Below are positions 43,175-51,809 of a DNA stretch of 64,000 nt, in pieces. Where the stretch lies: NCBI RefSeq assembly GCF_040393045.1, contig NZ_JBEBUX010000001.1, positions 15,427-79,426 of the forward strand. The letters are read 5' to 3'. Position 1 is the first letter of the stretch. Each line of letters begins with the position of its first letter. The notes below the pieces were generated by a model. It saw only the letters and a list, made by a program, of their open reading frames with translations. It was not told where the DNA came from and did no database searches. This DNA comes from Pollutimonas bauzanensis_A. Its GTDB lineage: Bacteria > Pseudomonadota > Gammaproteobacteria > Burkholderiales > Burkholderiaceae_B. The position numbers and the translations under genes were made by a program.

Positions 43175-43942
43175 GTGAAAAACGAATTGAGTGCTGAGGA
43201 AGCAAAATGGCTATTGGCGGCGTTTGGTGATCCCGCCAAGGTAACCTGGACGCTGCCTGAGCAAATCGCAAACAGGTTGGGCGAAGACATAATCCGCGGC
43301 ATTTTCGTCCCCGGCCAGCCCCTGATGGAGGTGATGCTGGCCGAGACCTACTTCCATGTCAGCCGCGGGCCGGTACGCGAAGCTTTACGCATACTGGAAA
43401 GTGAAGGCCTGGTCCAAATACGGCCTCGCCGGGGCGCCATCGTGGCGGTATTGTCAGCATCCGACATTAAAGAAATCTTCAATGTGCGCGCCGTGCTATA
43501 CGGCTTCGTTGCATCAGAATTGGCAAACAATCGTACTGACGAGATTCTCGCCGTATTGCATGACGGCATAAAGGCGGTTTCTATCGCCCACGAACAAAAT
43601 AACGTCGATGAGTTTATCGCAACGCTTTACCGTCTTAGCATGTATTTACCGGAAGTAGGCGGGAACAGCTACGCCAGGAAGATTATTGTATCGCTCGGCC
43701 GCCAGACGCTGGCCACTACGCGCAAGGTCATGTTGGTTAAAGAAAATTGCCGTATATGGATAAACAACTGGAAACGCCTGGTCAAAGCCATCGAGCAGCG
43801 CGATGCTCGCGCAGCGGAAGACGCCGGCAGGAAGCTGGTGCATGACGTTTACAAATGTACGGTGAAAATCCTCGAGGCATCACCTGTCGAGCCTCTGAAC
43901 ACTAATTATCAATCGGCCCCTGCTGGGGCCGTCAAGCCGTAA
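43175..43942 (+). CDS. GntR-family (FCD subgroup) transcriptional regulator
   Basis: 255 residues. Winged helix at about 25-95 (IANRLGEDIIRGIFVPGQPLME, FHVSRGPVREALRILESEGLV), then the helical FCD sensor domain (about 105-240). The N-terminal extension of about 25 residues is longer than usual. The start is GTG 43175, one base after the synthetase stop, with AAGGTAGAGG upstream; the longer frame from 43091 would overlap the synthetase by 80 bases. It probably governs the promoter at 36800, where a TTGT-N2-ACAA dyad lies. Confidence 0.88.
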   Translation: MKNELSAEEAKWLLAAFGDPAKVTWTLPEQIANRLGEDIIRGIFVPGQPLMEVMLAETYFHVSRGPVREALRILESEGLVQIRPRRGAIVAVLSASDIKEIFNVRAVLYGFVASELANNRTDEILAVLHDGIKAVSIAHEQNNVDEFIATLYRLSMYLPEVGGNSYARKIIVSLGRQTLATTRKVMLVKENCRIWINNWKRLVKAIEQRDARAAEDAGRKLVHDVYKCTVKILEASPVEPLNTNYQSAPAGAVKP

Positions 43943-44000
43943 CCTTTGGACCCTCAAAAAATATGTAAAGCAGCATTCTTCCACGACACTGGAGACAAAA

Positions 44001-45233
44001 ATGGCGTTTACAAAATCATCAAAAATGACACTTCCCTGGCACCGCGTTGCTGTGGCTTTAAGCGTGGCACTCGCGCTTCAGGCCGGTCCCGCCGTGGCCG
44101 CTAGCGACGAGCTCGTTATTGGCGTGCTGGTACCGACCACCGGAGGCCTTGCTCCCCTGGGAATCGATATGAAGAACGGTTATGAATTAGCTGTCAAGAA
44201 CGCGCCGCTGGTAAAGGATCAAAAAGTCAGGCTCGTTATCGAAGACAGCCAGGCAAACGCTGCAGTAGGCCTGAAAAAGGCACAGAAGCTAGTGCTTCAG
44301 GATAAGGCCAAGCTGCTGATAGGAGGCGCGAGCAGTGCTGTTGTATTGGGTATTAACGCGCAGGCTGCCCGCCTGAACGTACCGTTGGTCACGACAAACT
44401 CACAAGCGGTGCAAACCACCGGCGACCAGTGCAGTAAATACTTGTTTCGCACCAATCCGAACGACGCCATGGTAGGCAAGGGCAACGCCTTGCTGATGCA
44501 GAAAAGGCCAGAGTTGCTTCAGAAAAAATGGTTTGTCGTATTTCACGATTTTGTATGGGGCCAAAGTAATAAAGCAGAGTTTGCGAAGATTCCCGGCATT
44601 AATATCGTAGGCGAAGCCGGGCGTTCCATGGGCACGGCAGACTGGTCTAGCGCCATTTCGCAGATCCAGGCCAGCGGCGCCGATGCCGTCTATCTGGCAC
44701 TTGCAGTGGGCGACGATATGCCTGGTTTCATTCGACAGGCTCGCAGCTTCGGTATGGAGCAGTTCATGCTTGCGCCGCTCGGTATGCCTGACTCCATGCT
44801 TCAGGCTTTAGGCAACAACGGCGTTGGCATGATATCGGGCGGGCTGTTTGCATCATGGATGCTGCAGGATGAAAACCCGGAAATGGCGCGCTTCGTGAAG
44901 GAGTACGTTGCGGACTACGGCATCGTACCGGGCCCCCAGGCGATCCAGGCCTACGCGGGCATGCGGCTTACCTTGGCCGCCATGTCGAACGCCGCGTCGT
45001 TGACGACTAAGGACATCATCAGCGCCCTGGAAACGACGTCAGTAGATACCGTGATCGGCAAGCTGGCTATTCGCAAAGAGGACCATCAAGGCATGGTGCC
45101 GACTTACCTGTCGGAAGCAGTAAAGCTGTCCGAGCCGCAGTACGGCACTACGATAGGCTGGAAAGTGCTTGAAACCTTACCGTGGGATGCCGTTAAAACG
45201 CCGTTGGCCGAAACCGGCTGCAAAGGACTCTAG
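44001..45233 (+). CDS. Branched-chain-type ABC transporter substrate-binding protein
   Basis: 410 residues with a signal peptide (about 1-33; basic start, VAVALSVALALQAG core, cleavage near AVA-ASD). Mature type I binding fold beginning LVIGVLVPTTGGLAPLGIDMKNGYELAVK; a disulfide may join the Cys in G-D-Q-C-S-K and the C-terminal C-K-G-L. It is the likely binding protein of LivHMGF at 36859, though 4 kb of enzyme and regulator genes lie between. CACTGGAGACAAAA precedes the ATG. Ligand unknown; aromatic or aliphatic acids are common for this subgroup. Confidence 0.9.
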   Translation: MAFTKSSKMTLPWHRVAVALSVALALQAGPAVAASDELVIGVLVPTTGGLAPLGIDMKNGYELAVKNAPLVKDQKVRLVIEDSQANAAVGLKKAQKLVLQDKAKLLIGGASSAVVLGINAQAARLNVPLVTTNSQAVQTTGDQCSKYLFRTNPNDAMVGKGNALLMQKRPELLQKKWFVVFHDFVWGQSNKAEFAKIPGINIVGEAGRSMGTADWSSAISQIQASGADAVYLALAVGDDMPGFIRQARSFGMEQFMLAPLGMPDSMLQALGNNGVGMISGGLFASWMLQDENPEMARFVKEYVADYGIVPGPQAIQAYAGMRLTLAAMSNAASLTTKDIISALETTSVDTVIGKLAIRKEDHQGMVPTYLSEAVKLSEPQYGTTIGWKVLETLPWDAVKTPLAETGCKGL

Positions 45234-46481
45234 TTGCCTGCGCACAATCCTGCATCTTGGTCTGGCTGGCCGGGCGCCTTGCATAGGAAATCGCTGTCTA
45301 TCACGCTTATCATCCTTTGCCAGGTAGCGTGCATGACATTATGGTTTTCCGCCTCGGCAGCCGTTCCGAACCTTATCAGTACCGGGCAGATCACCGGCGA
45401 GCGCGGCTCGCTGTTGACCGGTGCCGTACAGATCGGCTTCGTGTTCGGCACCCTGATCAGCGCCTTTCTGGGGCTTGCCGACCGGTTCGATCCTCGGCGA
45501 GTGTTTGCTTTTTCGGCGGTGCTGGGCAGCGTCATCAATGCATTTATTCTTGTTGTGGGATTCAACGATCCCTGGACGATACCCTTGCGCTTTCTGACCG
45601 GCGCGATCATGGCCGGCATTTATCCGGTGGGTATGAAGATGGCTGCGGGATGGGCGCAACGAAACATGGGGCTGATGATAGGTGCCCTGGTCGGTGCCGT
45701 AACGCTGGGCTCGGCATTGCCCCATTTATTTACATCGTTGAGCGACCTGGATTGGCGCACGGTTATAGGCGCGGCGTCCATCAGTACGCTGTTAGGCGCG
45801 GGCGGAGTTCTTTTGATCGCGCTCGGTCCGGCTCACCGCAAGGCGGGCCGATTCCGGCCCACGGACGTGGTGGCGATGCTGCGCCGGCGCTCTGTCCTTT
45901 TGGCGAATGGGGGCTATCTTGGCCACATGTGGGAACTCTATGCCATGTGGACGTGGATAGGCGCGTTCCTGGCATGGGGCCTGCAGCAAGACAGTGGAGT
46001 CACGATAGGCACTGACCCGGCACTGTTGACCTTCTTTGTGGTGTCGAGCGGAGCGCTGGGTTGCTTGGCCGCAGGTGTACTGGCCGACCGCTACGGACGA
46101 ACCGTTACAACAATGGTCGCCATGGCGGTTAGCGGCAGTTGTGCCGCCGTTATTGGCCTGACACCCGCTATGGGGCCATGGGTGATGCTGACTGTAGCCA
46201 TGATCTGGGGCGTTAGCATCGTGGCCGACTCCGCTCAGTTTTCGGCCGCCGTGGCTGAGCTGTCCGAGCCAGAGCTGGTCGGTAGCATGCTCACCGTGCA
46301 GACCTGCCTGGGATTCCTGCTTACCTCTATCGCCATCCAGCTTGTGCCCGTCATGGCCGATTGGTTTACCTGGCGCTATGCCTTTGTGTTCTTGTCTATA
46401 GGCCCATTTTTAGGTGTCTTGTCAATGTGGCGGCTACGCAACCAACCCGATGCCGTCCGCCTGGCCAATGGCCGCGGCTAG
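45234..46481 (+). CDS. MFS transporter
   Basis: 415 residues with twelve predicted helices in two halves. The loop 2-3 motif reads G-L-A-D-R-F-D-P-R-R-V (about 75-85) and the repeat in the second half G-V-L-A-D-R-Y-G-R-T (about 282-291), both standard for the superfamily. The TTG at 45234 follows the binding-protein stop directly and has AAAGGA six bases upstream, so it is co-translated. A second carrier in an operon that already has an ABC importer may export an intermediate or import a related acid. Confidence 0.88.
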   Translation: MPAHNPASWSGWPGALHRKSLSITLIILCQVACMTLWFSASAAVPNLISTGQITGERGSLLTGAVQIGFVFGTLISAFLGLADRFDPRRVFAFSAVLGSVINAFILVVGFNDPWTIPLRFLTGAIMAGIYPVGMKMAAGWAQRNMGLMIGALVGAVTLGSALPHLFTSLSDLDWRTVIGAASISTLLGAGGVLLIALGPAHRKAGRFRPTDVVAMLRRRSVLLANGGYLGHMWELYAMWTWIGAFLAWGLQQDSGVTIGTDPALLTFFVVSSGALGCLAAGVLADRYGRTVTTMVAMAVSGSCAAVIGLTPAMGPWVMLTVAMIWGVSIVADSAQFSAAVAELSEPELVGSMLTVQTCLGFLLTSIAIQLVPVMADWFTWRYAFVFLSIGPFLGVLSMWRLRNQPDAVRLANGRG

Positions 46482-46516
46482 CCTTTAATCGTTCCCATTT
46501 AAAACTGGAGAGTTGT

Positions 46517-47338
46517 ATGCATTACGAAAGCATCATGTACGACATTCGTGAAGATGGCATAGGCGTGGTTACGTTTAATCGTCCCAAGCGCGCCAATGCC
46601 ATGAGTCAGTCCATGTTGAAAGAACTTGAACACTTGTGCGCCCATATGGAGCAAGACCAGACGCTGAAATGCGTTATTGTCACTGGCGCCGGACCAGCCT
46701 TTAGTGCGGGCTTCGATCTGAAGGACCAGGCCGACGCCATGCCTAGCGGTGTGGCCGACTGGGTTCCGCTGCTCGAGGCCGACTTCAAAGGCATCATGTC
46801 ATTCTGGAACCTATCCAAGCCATCGATTGCCGCTGTCAATGGCCCCGCCCTTGCCGGCGGATTCGAGTTGATGCTTGGCTGCGACCTGGCGATTGCCGCC
46901 GACACGGCGGTGTTCGGAGAGCCTGAATTGAAGTTCGGCGCCGGTATCGTCGCCATGCTGTTGCCGTGGTTCGTCGGCCCCAAGATTGCCCGGGAAATGA
47001 TTTACATGGGCGAAGATAGCTTGTCGGCCCAGCGAGCGCTGGAACTGGGTTTGATCAATAAAATCACGCCGGCCGCCGACGTCATGGATACGGCGATGCA
47101 GTATGCGCGCCGGCTCGTACAAATGGACCCTATGGTGCTGGGACGCACCAAACAGGCGCTTAACCGTACCTACGAGCTCATGGGCATGCAGCGCGCCCTT
47201 CGTGCAGCACTCGATATCGACATCATGATCGAGGGAGAAGGCTCGCAACTCAAGCGCGACTTTCTGCAAGTCGTCAGCCGCGACGGCCTAGGCAAGGCAT
47301 TGGCGTGGCGCGAGGCCCGCTATGCAACACCCGGCTAG
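46517..47338 (+). CDS. Enoyl-CoA hydratase/isomerase (crotonase)
   Basis: 273 residues. Both glutamates are present, in AGGFE and GEPE, with intact oxyanion segments (FSAGFDLKDQ; ALAGGF), so hydration of an enoyl-CoA is credible. The loop FGAGIVAMLLPWFVGPK differs from the usual PGAGG-T-Q-R, as in subgroups acting on unusual acyl groups. Start at ATG 46517 with ACTGGAGAG upstream; the frame is open far up into the MFS gene but that overlap is unlikely. Overlaps the next MFS gene by 17 bases. Confidence 0.9.
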   Translation: MHYESIMYDIREDGIGVVTFNRPKRANAMSQSMLKELEHLCAHMEQDQTLKCVIVTGAGPAFSAGFDLKDQADAMPSGVADWVPLLEADFKGIMSFWNLSKPSIAAVNGPALAGGFELMLGCDLAIAADTAVFGEPELKFGAGIVAMLLPWFVGPKIAREMIYMGEDSLSAQRALELGLINKITPAADVMDTAMQYARRLVQMDPMVLGRTKQALNRTYELMGMQRALRAALDIDIMIEGEGSQLKRDFLQVVSRDGLGKALAWREARYATPG

Positions 47339-48524
47339 TCCATCGCCCTTGCAGGTCACTGCCCATAGTGCCATCGCGCTGTTGGCATTGCTGACTCTGA
47401 GCCGTACTGCCGTGGCGTTTCAGTTTCAGAGCGTCACCTCGCTAATCGACACCTTGCGTGGCACCTTGTCCTTCAGCGCCACGGGCTTCGGGATATTGCT
47501 CGGTATCTATATGGCGCCTGGCCCCGTGATGGCCATTGCAAGCCCCGTACTTGTCAGGGCATTTGGCGCAAAGGGGACAGTAATTTTTGCATTACTGCTT
47601 ATGGCCGCTGGTCAGGTAGGCTTGGTGCTGGCCGGCTCGCAAGAAGCCGCTTATCTGTCGCGACTGGTGGCGGGGGCGGGCGGTTGCGTCGTGTATATCG
47701 TTACCATCGATTTGGCGGCGAGCCTTTGCGATGCAGGCCGGATGCCAGGAAGAATGGGGGCCATTGCGGCCAGTTGGCCGTTGGGCAATGCACTGTCGCT
47801 GGTTGTCCTGGGCGGGCTGATCAGTGCATCCCTGCCCGATGCCGCCACCTATCTGCCAGCGGTGTTCGCTATCGCCGCCGCTTTCCTCATTGCCTGGGCG
47901 CTCAGGCAGCAGGGCTTGACCGGCCATAAGCAAGGCAGGCAACATGCGCCCCGAAATTGCTCTCGAGGCATATCGCTGCAAGAATGGCAGTACGCGTTTC
48001 GGATCACCCTGATACCCGGTGTCATCTTCGCCCTTTACAACGTGAGCTTCATCGTGTTCACCAGCTTTACGCCGGAGCTCTTGCAGAGCCAAGGCTATAC
48101 CCTGCTGGCCGCCTCGAATATTGCCAGCTTGCCCATGTGGCTATTCGTCGTTTCCGTACCGCTGGGCGGCTTGTTGGCAGGCAGGTCGAGCGCAAAAGAT
48201 AAATGGTTGGTGGGCGTCGGATGCCTGGGAGGCGGCGCCTGCATTATTCTCTCGCACCTGCTCCAGGATAAGACCGTTTGGTATGTGTTGGCGGGGATAC
48301 TAGGGGGGCTGCCAACAGGAGCAATGCTGGCAAGCGGCGGCCGTGCCCGCCATGACCTGTTTTACCCGACCCTGTTTTTTATCTTCTTCGTCTTGCTTCT
48401 GGCCTTTCCGCCATTGGTGGGGACCGCAATAGAAGTCACCGGCAATATGCATAGCGCACTGGTATTTTGCGTTGTCATGCTAGTGACCGCTTTTCTGTTT
48501 TACATCAAGGATACGTCATCATGA
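47322..48524 (+). CDS. MFS transporter
   Basis: 400 residues, twelve predicted helices, second carrier of the cluster. Motif conservation is lower than in the gene at 45234: the loop 2-3 region reads V-L-V-R-A-F-G-A-K-G-T and the middle loop (about 200-215, QGRQHAPRNCSRG) is basic. The ATG lies within the end of the crotonase gene (17-base overlap) and its stop overlaps the next gene by four bases, which ties it to the operon. It may carry a structurally related acid; direction unknown. Confidence 0.85.
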   Translation: MQHPASPSPLQVTAHSAIALLALLTLSRTAVAFQFQSVTSLIDTLRGTLSFSATGFGILLGIYMAPGPVMAIASPVLVRAFGAKGTVIFALLLMAAGQVGLVLAGSQEAAYLSRLVAGAGGCVVYIVTIDLAASLCDAGRMPGRMGAIAASWPLGNALSLVVLGGLISASLPDAATYLPAVFAIAAAFLIAWALRQQGLTGHKQGRQHAPRNCSRGISLQEWQYAFRITLIPGVIFALYNVSFIVFTSFTPELLQSQGYTLLAASNIASLPMWLFVVSVPLGGLLAGRSSAKDKWLVGVGCLGGGACIILSHLLQDKTVWYVLAGILGGLPTGAMLASGGRARHDLFYPTLFFIFFVLLLAFPPLVGTAIEVTGNMHSALVFCVVMLVTAFLFYIKDTSS

Positions 48525-49501
48525 AAGCTTTACTCTGCTCGGCTTTTGGCCCTATCGACACACTGTCGGTCCGGGAAGTGGCCGCGCCTGCGGTTGGTGC
48601 AAATCAGGTCCTCGTTGACGTCAAAGCCGCATCCATTAACTTTCCCGACGCATTAATCGTTCAGGGCCTGTACCAGGTCAAACCCGAACTACCTTTTTCG
48701 CCTGGCGTAGAACTAAGTGGCACTATCGCGCAAGTGGGTGCTCACGTGACGAACTGGAAGGTCGGTGATCGCATTATGGCCTCGGTGGACTATGGAGCTT
48801 TTGCCGAGCAGTGCGCTGTCGACGCCCATCGTCTGGTCCCCCTGCCGACAAACATGAGCTTTACGCTTGGGGCGGCCTTTATCCTGACTTACGGCACATC
48901 CTTGCATGCGCTCAAAGACAGGGCCAAGACGACTGCCTCGGACACGGTGCTTGTCCTGGGCGCCGCTGGCGGCGTCGGTATTGCGGCGATCCAGATCGCC
49001 AAACAGTTAGGCGCGCGCGTGATCGCCGCCGCCTCAAGCGCCGAGAAAATCGCGCTATGTCGGGAGTCGGGTGCCGACGAAGTCATCAACTACTCGACTG
49101 AAAGTCTTAAGGATCGCCTAAAGGCATTGACGGAAAACAGAGGAGTTAATGTGGTCCTGGATTCCATAGGCGGCGAACACAGTGAAACGGCGCTGCGCAA
49201 TCTTGACTGGAACGGCAGGTTTCTGGTGGTGGGCTTTGCTGCCGGCACAATTCCGCGCATTCCGCTGAACCTTGTCTTGCTCAAAGAGCGTGAGGTTCTG
49301 GGTGTCTTCTGGGGTGACGCAGTCAATCGTGACCCAGCAAAGCATCACGAAAATATGCGGTTATTGCAAATGTGGCTGGACGAAAAACACATCGCACCCG
49401 TCATCAGTGACGAAGTGAACCTGCACGATGCCGCAGCGGCAATTCAACGGATCGCTAATCGTCAGGTCAAAGGCAAGGTCGTTGTCCATATCGCGGACTA
49501 A
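48521..49501 (+). CDS. MDR-family NADPH:quinone oxidoreductase-like enzyme
   Basis: 326 residues, zinc-free medium-chain dehydrogenase/reductase. GroES-like N-domain (1-120: N-F-P-D-A-L-I-V-Q-G-L-Y-Q-V-K-P, F-S-P-G-V-E-L-S-G), Rossmann domain with GAAGGVGIAAIQIAKQLGA (about 146-164) and G-A-D-E-V-I-N-Y. Such proteins reduce quinones or enoyl-CoA/enone double bonds with NADPH. Coupled to the MFS gene by ATGA. Next to an AcuI-like reductase, so two related reductases act in this pathway. Confidence 0.88.
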   Translation: MKALLCSAFGPIDTLSVREVAAPAVGANQVLVDVKAASINFPDALIVQGLYQVKPELPFSPGVELSGTIAQVGAHVTNWKVGDRIMASVDYGAFAEQCAVDAHRLVPLPTNMSFTLGAAFILTYGTSLHALKDRAKTTASDTVLVLGAAGGVGIAAIQIAKQLGARVIAAASSAEKIALCRESGADEVINYSTESLKDRLKALTENRGVNVVLDSIGGEHSETALRNLDWNGRFLVVGFAAGTIPRIPLNLVLLKEREVLGVFWGDAVNRDPAKHHENMRLLQMWLDEKHIAPVISDEVNLHDAAAAIQRIANRQVKGKVVVHIAD

Positions 49502-49525
49502 TTTATTTACCTAGAAGGAGACACC

Positions 49526-50512
49526 ATGTTCAACGCCATTTTGGTCGAAAAAGATGAAGCAGGCTATCGTGCGTCGCTAAAGCAAGTCGACGAGACCGCG
49601 CTGCCCGAAGGCGATGTTCTAGTTCGGGTGCAGTATTCCACGCTCAATTACAAAGACGCGCTTGCGATCACCGGGAAGTCGCCGGTTGTGCGCAAGTTTC
49701 CCATGGTGCCTGGCATCGACTTCGTCGGTACGGTCGAGCAAAGTGCGCATGCGGATTTCAAGGTTGGGGACGAGGTCATTCTGAATGGTTGGGGCGTCGG
49801 CGAAACACATTGGGGCGGCTTGGCGCAGAAAGCCCGCGTCAAGGGGGATTGGCTGATTCCACTTCCGCAAGATATGCAGCCTGAGCATGCGATGGCTATC
49901 GGCACGGCCGGTTATACGGCCATGCTTTGCATCATGACGCTGGAACGCCACGGTGTAACGCCGGACAAAGGGGATATTCTGGTCACCGGCGCGGCGGGCG
50001 GTGTAGGCAGTATTGCGGTGTCGATATTGGCCAAACTGGGTTATCGCATTGTGGCTTCTACTGGCCGGCCTGACGAGGCCGATTATTTGCGGTCGCTGGG
50101 CGCTGACGAGATCATCGATCGCAATACGCTGAGCGAGCCGGGCAAGCCTTTGGCCAAAGAGCGTTGGGCCGCTGCGGTAGATTCGGTTGGGAGCCATACG
50201 CTGGCCAATGTGTGTGCAGGTATGCGCTATCGGGGCGTGGTAGCCGCTTGCGGCCTTGCCCAGGGCATGGATTTCCCATCGAGTGTTGCCCCATTCATCT
50301 TGCGCTCGGTTACCTTGGCGGGTATTGACAGTTCACATTGCCCTGTGCCGGAACGCAAGGAGGCGTGGCGCCGTCTGGCCGCCGAGCTCGACATTGCAAA
50401 ATTGGATCAGATCAGTACCAGCATAATAGGGCTAAGTGACACTATCGCTAATTCACAGGAATTGTTGGTCGGCAAAGTTCGCGGCCGCATCATCGTTGAC
50501 GTGAATAAATAG
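49526..50512 (+). CDS. AcuI/YhdH-like acryloyl-CoA reductase family protein
   Basis: 328 residues, MDR superfamily. It fits the YhdH/AcuI group in length and motifs: NYKDALAITGKSPVVRKFPMVPG split over the N-domain, NGWGVGETHWGG, GTAGYTAM, and VTGAAGGVGSIAV for NADPH. AcuI reduces acryloyl-CoA to propionyl-CoA. Placed at the end of the operon with two crotonases and an acyl-CoA synthetase, it could serve a three-carbon branch, but the same family also occurs alone as a detoxifying enzyme. AGAAGGAGACACC precedes the ATG. Confidence 0.85.
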   Translation: MFNAILVEKDEAGYRASLKQVDETALPEGDVLVRVQYSTLNYKDALAITGKSPVVRKFPMVPGIDFVGTVEQSAHADFKVGDEVILNGWGVGETHWGGLAQKARVKGDWLIPLPQDMQPEHAMAIGTAGYTAMLCIMTLERHGVTPDKGDILVTGAAGGVGSIAVSILAKLGYRIVASTGRPDEADYLRSLGADEIIDRNTLSEPGKPLAKERWAAAVDSVGSHTLANVCAGMRYRGVVAACGLAQGMDFPSSVAPFILRSVTLAGIDSSHCPVPERKEAWRRLAAELDIAKLDQISTSIIGLSDTIANSQELLVGKVRGRIIVDVNK

Positions 50513-50574
50513 ACAGCGCCTGGCGCCGATGGCATTTTGTGCTTATTAGCCGGAATAACCCGGAAGTATGAAAA

Positions 50575-50604
50575 CCCCAACGCCATCACTGAATGGCGTT
50601 GGGG
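50575..50604. terminator. Terminator between convergent operons
   Basis: CCCCAACGCCAT and ATGGCGTTGGGG form a perfect 12-base stem with a six-base loop. On the minus strand the stem is followed by TTTT, so it ends the CMD-TRAP operon; it lies 63 bases after the AcuI-like stop and may also stop plus-strand transcripts. Confidence 0.9.
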
Positions 50605-50627
50605 GAGCGTTACGCTATTGCTAAGTG

Positions 50628-50960
50628 CTATACCTCTGCAATAGCGTCCATGACTCTAGCTGAGTAAACCAATGCTGCGCCTGCATTCAAGGCGACGGCA
50701 ACCCCCAATGCTTCCGCGATATCTTCCCGCGTCGCGCCTGCCTCGATAGCCTTTTTGGAATGCACGGCAATGCAGCCGTCGCAGCGGGTGGTGACGGCCA
50801 CAGCGATCGCGATGAGTTCACGCGTCTTGGCATCCAGTCGACCAGTTTTTTGCCCGGCACCTGACAGGGTGCTATAGCCGGCGACCGTATCGGGGCTAAG
50901 CGCCGCGATATCTCCAATCCGGGTCATGAGTTCTGAGTGGTATGTGTCCCAATTCAACAT
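50628..50960 (-). CDS. AhpD-like / carboxymuconolactone decarboxylase family protein
   Basis: 110 residues. The core has Cys60-x-x-Cys63 followed by His67 (TRCDGCIAVHSKKA), the active site of AhpD-type alkylhydroperoxidases, and then E-A-L-G-V-A-V-A-L-N-A-G-A-A. True carboxymuconolactone decarboxylases lack the redox Cys pair, so a peroxidase or thiol-disulfide role is more likely. Start at M-L-N-W-D (50960) with AAAGGAA upstream. Last gene of the minus-strand operon; it may protect the pathway from peroxide or a reactive intermediate. Confidence 0.85.
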   Translation of the reverse strand: MLNWDTYHSELMTRIGDIAALSPDTVAGYSTLSGAGQKTGRLDAKTRELIAIAVAVTTRCDGCIAVHSKKAIEAGATREDIAEALGVAVALNAGAALVYSARVMDAIAEV

Positions 50961-50995
50961 AAATATTCCTTTTTCGGTGAGGTACAAAAAATAAA

Positions 50996-51778
50996 CTACT
51001 GTCCGGTATAGACCGGGGCGCGTTTTTCAGCGAATGCCGAATAGCCTTCCTGCGCGTCACGGGTTTTGACCAGGTAAATGAACTCGTCAAGCTCACGCTG
51101 TACACCACGCTCGGGGCTCATGGTGCCTTCGCGCACGAGGCGTTTTATGGCTTTGGTGGCCAAGGGGCCGCGCGTCGAAATCTTTGTCGCTAGCGACATG
51201 GCCGATTCCATAAGCTGATCGCTCGAGACAATGCGATTTACCAGCCCTATGCGAAAGGCAGTCTCCGCGTCGATGGGATCGCCGGTTAGCAGCATTTCCA
51301 TGGCCATACCGGCTGGGACAGCGCGCGGCAGGCGTTGGGTTCCGCCAGCGCCAGGCGCAATGGCCCATAAGGCTTCAGCCAGGCTGAAGGTGGCGTTAGG
51401 CGAACAGATGCGAATGTCGCAGGCCAGCGCCATTTCCAGGCCGCCAGCCAGACAGTGGCCGTTGACCGCGGCGATGACGGGTTTTTCCAGAGTGCGTCCG
51501 CGGGCCAAGCCACCACCAAAGGCCCAATCCAGGTTCGGTTCACCGGCTAGCACCCGTTCGCGAAAACGAGGCAACATGGCTTTTAAATCCGCGCCTGCGG
51601 AGAAGGCTTTGGTACCAGAACCTGTCAGCACGGCAACGAGCAAGTCGTCGCGGTCTTCGAATAATTGCCAGGCGTTGGACAGTTCTTGATCTGCTTCGGG
51701 ATCCAGTGAATTCATGGCTTTTGGCCGGTCTATAGTTACCACTAAAACTTTATCAACGACTTCAGTCAGTATTCCCAT
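50996..51778 (-). CDS. Enoyl-CoA hydratase/isomerase (crotonase)
   Basis: 260 residues. Both catalytic glutamates are present, in AGGLE and SLAEA, and the IAPGAGGTQRLPR loop is standard, so enoyl-CoA hydration is likely. Oxyanion segment FSAGADLKAM. It follows the acyl-CoA ligase gene by 31 bases and precedes the AhpD-like gene by 35. With the second crotonase at 53414 the operon has a hydratase-type and an isomerase-like member. Confidence 0.92.
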   Translation of the reverse strand: MGILTEVVDKVLVVTIDRPKAMNSLDPEADQELSNAWQLFEDRDDLLVAVLTGSGTKAFSAGADLKAMLPRFRERVLAGEPNLDWAFGGGLARGRTLEKPVIAAVNGHCLAGGLEMALACDIRICSPNATFSLAEALWAIAPGAGGTQRLPRAVPAGMAMEMLLTGDPIDAETAFRIGLVNRIVSSDQLMESAMSLATKISTRGPLATKAIKRLVREGTMSPERGVQRELDEFIYLVKTRDAQEGYSAFAEKRAPVYTGQ

Positions 51779-51809
51779 GCGATCTCCTTGAGGTATTGTG
51801 AATTGGCTG

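Noticed and set aside
50628..50960. Calling this gene a carboxymuconolactone decarboxylase of the protocatechuate pathway
   Set aside because: The Cys-x-x-Cys pair and His are AhpD features, and no other protocatechuate genes are nearby.
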